Shown piece by piece: positions 57,385-64,000 of a stretch of DNA of 64,000 nt. Position numbers and translations under genes: made by a program. The notes under the pieces are model-generated. The model was not told where the DNA came from. It ran no database searches and worked only from the letters and a program-made list of their open reading frames with translations. Source of the stretch: Arctopsyche grandis (taxonomy: Eukaryota > Arthropoda > Insecta > Trichoptera > Hydropsychidae); NCBI RefSeq assembly GCF_051622035.1, contig NC_135358.1, positions 20,040,001-20,104,000 of the forward strand, in the 5' to 3' direction. Position 1 is the stretch's first letter. Each line of letters begins with the position of its first letter.

Positions 57385-58215
57385 CAGGGCTATTTTCCCT
57401 AAGAAGTGGCGGAACGCCGTTCCGGAGCTTTTTTTCACGGTATTTTTAATGTTTCAAAAGCAATTAGAAAAATAATAATCGTACGTACATAATCACAATC
57501 CATATTTATATAATTGGCCAAAATGATAAAATATGTTGTCTTTGTGGAGAGGATGAAATACGGATAGATTCGAAATTGGCGGCATAGGAAAAAGCTGCCT
57601 TAAATTTCATTTAAATGATTTTTGAATATAATTTTTTTGGTTTAAAGCTTAGCAAGATGTGCCTTATTTTTGAAAAAAGCTCCGACTATAATTATGAAAT
57701 ATACTTTTTCGTTTATATCATATTTTTAAATCAGTGGTGTAGTCGGGCCAGGTCGCCGCTCTGGTACTTATTTTTGAGCCAGGTCGGCGGTCTGGTACTC
57801 TGATATAAAAATTGTTTTTCGAGTATAATTAAAAAATATTTTTGCTTATATTTCATATAAAATTTTGTATACCAAATATTGTGAGCAGACTCTCGTTTTA
57901 ACATTTGGTGACTACAACCTCACTCGAATGCTCATTTGAGTGCAGAAAAAATTTAAAAAACAGCCCAACAACAACCCATTGAAAAGATTTTTTGAATGAT
58001 ATCGAAATCGAATTATCTAACAAAATTTTCTGAACCGTATATTATATTGCAAAAAATAATAAGCCTTATTCAGACCAATTTGATTGGCTTTTCAAGTTAA
58101 TTAGCATTTGATTTTTTATAAATATTTGTACTACCAATATTAGGATACGTATTTTTTAAGTAACGAACAAAGCGGCGGAGGGGGGTCGTAAAAATTAAAC
58201 ACCGACCTGGTTCTT
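57385..58215. repeat. Degenerate transposon-like region
   Basis: The strings AAGTGGCGGAACGCCGTTCC (about 57404), TCAGTGGTGTAGTCGGGCCA (about 57733) and a direct repeat CCAGGTCG(C/G)CG(C/G)TCTGGTAC (about 57748 and 57779) look like hAT termini and subterminal repeats. A GGCGGAGGGGGG block with ACCGACCTGGTTC follows near 58172-58213. No flanking duplication could be assigned, so boundaries and copy number are uncertain. Confidence 0.3.
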
Positions 58216-58725
58216 TTCAAACGATTGCAAACTAAGCGGGCGCATGCTCATTTCATACGTTTGTATCGGCTTTTGCCATTTTAAACTTGCCAGAAAGATC
58301 CAACTCAATTTTAAGAATTGTCAATCAACAATGTACATCGAAATGTCATCTGCGCAACCCCATGAATATCTCGTCTTTCGTACATGCTGAAATTCAAACA
58401 GTTAAAATTCAATCGAAATGAGCATGAAGCCGGGTGGTTTGCAATCATTCGTAGCAAACCCATTATTACAAATGTTGAACGTCTAAAAAAATGATTAATT
58501 ATTTTTTTGTTTACTTTTTTCAAATGACATATTAAACTTGAATTATTCATTATGTCTCATACTCGGCTACGGATTATTTTTTTTGGCGTCTCAAATAAAA
58601 ACTCCCGAATTCTAAGAGCTAATAATATGTGTGACAAAAGGTAAACAGGTGTAATTACAATGAAAAATTAAAACAAAACATAAATCACACTCTGATGTAA
58701 GAATTATATGCAGGAAACCACTTAC

Positions 58726-58767
58726 GTGCATGGTTGCTATTTCTCGCAAGGAAGATCCGTATCCCAT
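58726..58767 (-). CDS. Candidate first coding exon of the RhoGAP gene (14 aa)
   Basis: The minus strand reads ATG GGA TAC ... ACC ATG CAC, encoding MGYGSSLREIATMH, then the strong donor GTAAGT in phase 0. An in-frame TGA precedes the first ATG by 11 codons, as expected for a 5' UTR. Phase 0 fits the next candidate exon (34672-34839, IERLAQYERL). The implied intron is about 24 kb. The support is limited to a start codon, donor, phase and strand; such a combination can arise by chance in 29 kb. Confidence 0.3.
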
Positions 58768-59348
58768 GAAGAATAGGGAGAAGAAGACTTTGAAAAGACT
58801 TCAAAAACACATCGTTCGTTCCCAGAAACGTCACAGTTCCACAAAATATCAATCAAACTTTTTTATTCATCACAAAATCGTTTCGGCGTATAGTCGTACA
58901 AACGCTCGATTAGAACCGACGCACATTATTTTTTTCCTACTACGAAAAAAAACCGGTCGAATAATAATAATCGTACGCTGACGAGAGTAAAAGTTGATAA
59001 GTGCGAGTAACAAAAACGTACACAGAAAACACGTCCACGCCCGCCGGAGAACCGACGCGAAGTGAGCACGTCACTGACGAAGCGCACCTACAAATGAGCC
59101 TGCTCTAAACACGGAAGAATACACCCAAAACCTGGCCAGAGGTCGTAAACTGTCATTAGACGGGACGCGGCCTGCCCTTAGATAGGGCTAGCCAACTATA
59201 ATAATGCACTACATATTTTCATCGATCCTTCAAATAGCTCGGTATTGGATATTTTAGTCATGCAGACAGCTATACGACTGTATATAATATTCGACCACGT
59301 GTCATCTACATATAAGGTAGAACTACATATGTAATTCATCATCATTAT
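58768..59348. other. Possible 5' UTR / promoter side of candidate exon
   Basis: The stretch 58990-59180 is GC-richer than its surroundings (CGCCCGCCGGAGAACC and similar). If the exon at 58726-58767 is real, this would be its leader and promoter. No core promoter motif is clear. Confidence 0.25.
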
Positions 59349-59640
59349 AGCCAACAGTATACCGACTGAGAGATCCCGGGTTAGACCATGATTGAAAGAC
59401 ATCATACATTGAATAATTTTAAGTGTTTCTGATGGTTATATTTTGATATTTGTAACATCCAAGTAGATCGCTTTTTACAGGTTTTTCACAAATTTACTCT
59501 TTTTCATTCCAAATTAAACCTTTTTCATTTCAAATGGATCCCTTTTCAATGTCAATTTAAAATTAAAAAGGGTCAATTTGGAATAAAAAACCTATATCAA
59601 AGTTTGCCAATTTAACTGTCAAAATTGCTTATAAGAATTG
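59349..59640 (+). mobile_element. tRNA-derived SINE, copy 3, degenerate
   Basis: The head TATAGCCAACAGTATACCGA, a decayed B box (CCCGGGTTAGACC) and the core TCAAAGTTTGCCAATTTAAC match the family, with a divergent or inserted middle around 59470-59590. Confidence 0.5.
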
Positions 59641-60320
59641 ATTTATATCCAGAGTCAATCTGGGATAGAAATTCCCGGGATTTCGCGGATTTTTTGATGT
59701 CCCGTGACCCGGGAATTCTCATCACGAATCCCGGGAAAAATATTTCAATCAAAGAGTTCTTTAAATGTTATAATAAAGTATGTATATCCTACGATGAAAC
59801 TATGTATTATGAAGCGAGTGTATCCTTTTTGTATTGACGATCCCACAATGGAAGAAACTCGTTTAGATTCTGATTAAGATGAGATAATTGTTTGTTTGAC
59901 GATCTATGAAGAATTAAATAAGGTGATATCAAAGACAAAACTACAAAACAAAAAATAAAATATATAGCCTCGACTTAAAACTCGAGCCCAAACTATAAAA
60001 CCAATTTTGACTGAAACCGATAGAGTTTTTCTATTGCTGGAAATATTTGTGTCAAATCTACATAAAAATAGGATTTCGGATTCTCTTTTAAATATTTTAG
60101 TATTCTTAAGAAGCTATTTCAAATAAATTTCCTTTTATAATTACACTTTTTCCAGTGAATATGTATATTGTTTACTATTTTTAATAGTGTCAATTAATAA
60201 ATTTTATACTACTAACGAAAATTAATTAAATTAAAAAAATTATAATTTACATCATATGTCCAGGGATCCCGGGAATCCTGGAAACGATCCCGAGCTTTGC
60301 TCCGTGTCCTGAGAAATCAG
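59640..60320. repeat. CCCGGG-rich repeat, possible DNA transposon ends
   Basis: ATTCCCGGGATTTCGCGG, GACCCGGGAATTC and AATCCCGGG (59670-59740) face GGATCCCGGGAATCCTGG and GATCCCGAGC (60262-60300) in inverted style across an AT-rich middle. This suggests a non-autonomous element, but no target-site duplication was found, so the edges are approximate. Confidence 0.3.
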
Positions 60321-60335
60321 AAACTCTAGTTTATA

Positions 60336-60595
60336 CATATATAAATGATTGGCCACCAAACATCCACTGTTGGATGAAGGCCTCTTCAAAACAATTTGAT
60401 GAGGAACCATTTTAACAATGAAATCAGGTAAATTTGAAAACGATCGACTTGGAGTCAAAAATATTTAAGACTGACCAGCAGTACTACAGAAATACTTCAG
60501 AATAAATGATTTTCAATCGAGGTCAACTCAGGGCTTGAACCCGGGATCCTTTCGGTGGTTGGCATTAACGCAACCACCTAGCTATACTACTGGGT
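60336..60595 (-). mobile_element. tRNA-derived SINE, copy 4
   Basis: The minus strand starts CCAGTAGTATAGCTAGGTGG, has B-box GGTTCAAGCC, and continues through TTCTGTAGTACTGCTGGTCA to the core AATTTACCTGATTTCATTGT and ATGGTTCCTCATCAAATTG. It is the copy closest to the 33842 element and sits immediately beside the retrotransposon tail at 60635. Confidence 0.75.
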
Positions 60596-60634
60596 ACTTG
60601 CAAAGAAAAAATATGCAGATATATATATTTTTTA

Positions 60635-60980
60635 AAGAAGTATGGAACGTTGTATGCTTGGAATAAAGAAGAAAGACAGGAAACGAAATACGTGGGTGAA
60701 AAGTATGACAAGAGTTGTGGATATAGACATACATATAGTGAATAGAGTTAAGAAATTGAAATGGCAATGAATGAGTCACGTGGCTAGAAGAATGGACGAA
60801 AGGTGGACAAAATAAGTACTAGAATGGTACCCGAGAGAATGTAAAAGGATAAAAGGAAAATTAGGCTAATGTGTGGAGTGAGATGGATGAGAGTTGCCCA
60901 AAACAGAGAGGAATGAAAGCGTGTTGGAGAGGCTTTCATCCAGCAGTGGATGGCGAATGGCTGTAGATGATGATGATGAT
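60635..60980 (+). mobile_element. Non-LTR retrotransposon 3' tail (RTE/BovB-type), copy 2
   Basis: Broken coding sequence reads MERCMLGIKKKDRKRNTWVK, then MSHVARRMDERWTK and VLEWYPRECKRIKGK, and ends near CATCCAGCAGTGGATGG with a (GAT)n tail. It overlaps copy 1 (31515-31799) in content and orientation and extends further 5'. It has several stops and is inactive. Confidence 0.7.
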
Positions 60981-63900
60981 TATTTATTTTATTTTAATTA
61001 AAAAATATGTACTGTATTGCAAAGAAAAAAAGGTAAAATAAATTCTTCACAAACGACGATTTCGATCAATACGTAATTGAAATATGATATAACCACACCT
61101 GATAAAAATCATATTTCCCAATAAACGTAAACAACAACTAAATATTATTTAAAGATAAATTACATCGAATCGATTAGCACATTCACATAGCATGTGCGCA
61201 ATATACTGGTACATACTCTAAAAAAACCAAACAAACATCAAAAAGACCTGTCGCGCAACTACGCAATGTTTACAAAAGATTCCAAGAACTGCTATCGAAT
61301 ATCAAATTATACGAACATCGTTCAAGAAAATTCAACTTAACACGGCGTGAATCATGCGGAAGAGATGATTCAAAAAACTCGGCACACACACGTTCCGGGT
61401 ATACGAAACGAAGCGATCGATTATATTATTATGTCGATCGACCTCTTAAAACACTTTCGATACGATCGATTTCATTTACAAGCGAGACATACGAAAATTA
61501 CCTACCGATCGATCGAAGAAAGTTTGTTTGCGCGTTAGAAAACGAAAACGATGAATAACAACCGAAATTATGCGTCAGATGCGAAAGCTTTCGAGGACCG
61601 CGAATGTACAGTTCTGGAACCCTTTTCTAATAAACGCTAGTTACAAGGGAGGGGAAATCGATCGACACCATACACTGGTGATTTACGTCCGAATGGGAGT
61701 TATGATTTGAAGATGCTCAGGTGGAAAAAGGGCTTAATTTACCCGAAGGTTGTTCGGCGGTATTTCGAAACCGTGTGTGTACGTTTTTGGGTACACATAC
61801 GTTCGTTAGCATTGTACGAATGCCCTTATTTATAGACACAATAATCGTAAATACACATAAACGAGTCAATTTGACCGATTCGAGAATCGCCGTAAAATGC
61901 TATGGTCATAGCAATAAGACGGTGTTTAATTTACAATATACCCGAAATGGGATATCCTATATGTAAAATGCATGGCTCTTTCGAAATGATACGATTTAGA
62001 TCGATTTTATTTATGGGTCGCTGATTGGTAACCACTGGACGATTCGAGGATATAAATCGTCGACACGTTTTATAATTTACAATATAAACTGCGATAGTGA
62101 ATGCAACGGTATGCGACTTTTGGTAAACGCGTAGATTTTTTCACCATCTACACAAATAAAATTAAAAAATGATATAAAAATTTGAATTTAGAAATAATGT
62201 CTATACATATGTATATACATTTATATGTATGTAGATACTTTTAAGTAATTATCGTAATACTTTTTTCGATATTTTAAATTCAAATTAAAAGTTCTTTGCA
62301 CCGTTGAATATAACGGAATTTAAAATGATTAGTAAGGCTATTCATAGGTATCTATAAAATATATGTATGCATGTAATGTTCAAATGAAAATACCGCACAT
62401 ATGTGTACAAAAAAGTGAGCTGAAAATGAAACGCTAGACTTCATAATTATGTAAATTGAGCATATCGAATAGTGCATAATGAAATTCAGCACGAAATTAT
62501 GATGATTTGCATATGCAATGCGCGACGAACGGTTTCAGGTAAAAAACGTTTCAAATATCTCGACTCGGTCAAACGTTCTGGAATGTTAAGTCGATCTTCA
62601 ACAATGGAGATAAAAGTATCATTAGGTTGAAATTAATCGATTTACACGAGATTTAGTTAAGGCTCGTGTGCAGGCAGGTCGGCTCTCTTTGTGGGTGATA
62701 TTAATCTTTATTAGTCGGGAGGGTCAAGGTCCCTCCCGTGAGAGGTAAATCCCTCTTTTGTTGGCGTCCACTCAACACCGGTCAGAATTAGTTATCCCGG
62801 GCTACTGGAATTCTTCAAGGGGCACACAACACAAAGAGGGTCGTGTACTACAGCTTTGGACTAAAAAAAACAACGAAGAGAACACACGCCACGAGAAAAA
62901 ATTGTTTGAAGATAAACGACATGTAAATAGAACAAAAATAAAACGAGTGAGGACAGTAATAAAGATCACGGATGCACATATGTACATCCATACATATTAT
63001 ATGTAGACATATCTAAGATTGGAGAAGTCATATACGAAATGAGGTAAAATTATATTTTATAAGCAATGATTAAAAATTTAAAATGAAACGGTTTGATTTG
63101 AAAAATAAATCATAGATATAAGAATTATGTACATAGAAATTTTTTAGAATCATTTAAAGAAATAACAATAGCTGCGACAGTCTAATTATTATAGTAAAAA
63201 AAAATGATTTAAAAACAGTAAAAAAAAGTTAAACTGTAAAAGCTCTAAAATACGTCATCATCATACTATAAATCGGAGCTTTCTTGAATTCAGATTTATT
63301 TAAGAACCAGTTGACACAGTTAATCCAGCATTAAATGTACTTACTGTAGTAAATTTGATCGTCATCTTCTTTATATACGTACGTATTATAAACAGATCTT
63401 ACCTGTAACAAACGAAAAAAAAAAACATTTTTAATATTAAATTTAACACGAAAAAATAATAAGGACGAGTTTGTTGAATACAATAGAGATAACCTTGTAC
63501 TTATGTACAGTCAATACTATCAATTAATTAATTTGACATTCCTAAATTGAACTATAAATGAGTCAATTGCAGTGCAAAGAACGTCCTCGTATAAACTGTC
63601 GCCAACATCCGCAACGTTTACCAGATAAGAAGTAATTATAATAAAATTTATTCAAAAGAATAGACACGAATGTTTATTACTTGTGTATATATAAACGTAT
63701 ATAAAAACCAAACATTGAACATTCAATGCTAAAGTGTAACATATCCAAACATATGTATGTATGTACATACATATATAGTGTTAAACGACGGTAAGTAATC
63801 AATAGATTGATACACAATAGTAAAAGTCATCAAACCACAAATACAATCGTTCTGTTTTATTACACATTATATTTCACTTTCTTTGAAATTGACCTCAATG

Positions 63901-64000
63901 TTTTAATGTCGTCCAACGCTGTCTTATCGAAAGCAAAATGTATTGAAAGCTTACATTGTGGAAACTATCTGCGCGCACAGATAGAAAATTGTTTACGATC
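60981..64000. other. Gene-less stretch at window end
   Basis: No supportable gene. The frames around 61347-61966 and 62758-63006 are short and without motifs. Around 62640-62830 the sequence is GC-richer with CTCCCG...GGGAGGG-type local inverted strings. A splice-bounded 58-nt open segment at 63345-63402 (minus strand) was considered and set aside. Confidence 0.4.

Larger units (their letters stand above)
53334..58725. other. Gene-poor stretch with TA microsatellite and degenerate repeats
   Basis: No supportable exon. It holds a (TATAA)n run near 53857-53875, the (TA)n tract at 54848-54922, and a likely degenerate hAT-type repeat region at about 57385-58215 (see separate entry). Confidence 0.4.

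Noticed and set aside
63345..63402. 58-nt open segment with acceptor TTTGTTACAG and donor ACA|GTAAGT on the minus strand (VRSVYNTYVYKEDDD...)
   Set aside because: Phase 1 at its donor does not fit exon 1a (phase 0), it has no recognisable similarity, and no intermediate exon was found. It remains possible as part of an unseen transcript.

Overview
The window looks like nuclear DNA of an arthropod, most likely an insect. It is AT-rich, its genes have many short exons with GT/AG introns, and it is dense in TACATA/TATGTA simple repeat and in DNA transposons. The order is not resolved. Three protein-coding genes can be assembled exon by exon from splice sites, reading phase and family homology. 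All lie between 11.6 and about 35 kb, with a possible distant first exon near 58.7 kb. No rRNA, tRNA gene, CRISPR array or prokaryotic feature was seen.

Layout. (1) 0-11.5 kb is intergenic and built largely of mobile elements: the end of a piggyBac-like element, a hAT-like element with a second one nested in it, a solo LTR, a hAT-type MITE, and a degenerate hAT transposase region that also holds a Helitron-like fragment. (2) 11.67-17.80 kb, plus strand: an SLC17-family MFS transporter, 8 exons, 519 codons. (3) 18.60-24.32 kb, minus strand: arginyl-tRNA--protein transferase ATE1. It has a tandem pair of alternative exons, and its first intron holds a pogo/Tigger transposon that itself contains a solo LTR and a long foldback element. 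(4) 24.3-26.2 kb: the ATE1 upstream region, with a second foldback copy inserted into the tip of a small MITE. (5) 26.29 kb to at least 31.3 kb and probably 34.84 kb or beyond, minus strand: an ARHGAP20-type Rho GTPase-activating protein with PH, RA and RhoGAP domains, a tyrosine-motif-rich tail of about 700 residues and a C-terminal PDZ ligand. Two alternative N-termini are visible, and a possible first coding exon lies about 24 kb upstream at 58.7 kb. (6) 35-64 kb is very gene-poor and is probably the large first intron(s) of the RhoGAP gene. It holds a hAT-type MITE, copies of one tRNA-derived SINE family, a non-LTR retrotransposon tail and unexplained GC-richer islands.

The SLC17 transporter and ATE1 are convergent. 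ATE1 and the RhoGAP gene are head-to-tail on the minus strand. No functional link between the three products is implied. The most interesting signals are the conserved-style mutually exclusive ATE1 exons, the layered transposon nest with readable target-site duplications, and the modular N-terminus and repeated tyrosine motifs of the RhoGAP protein.
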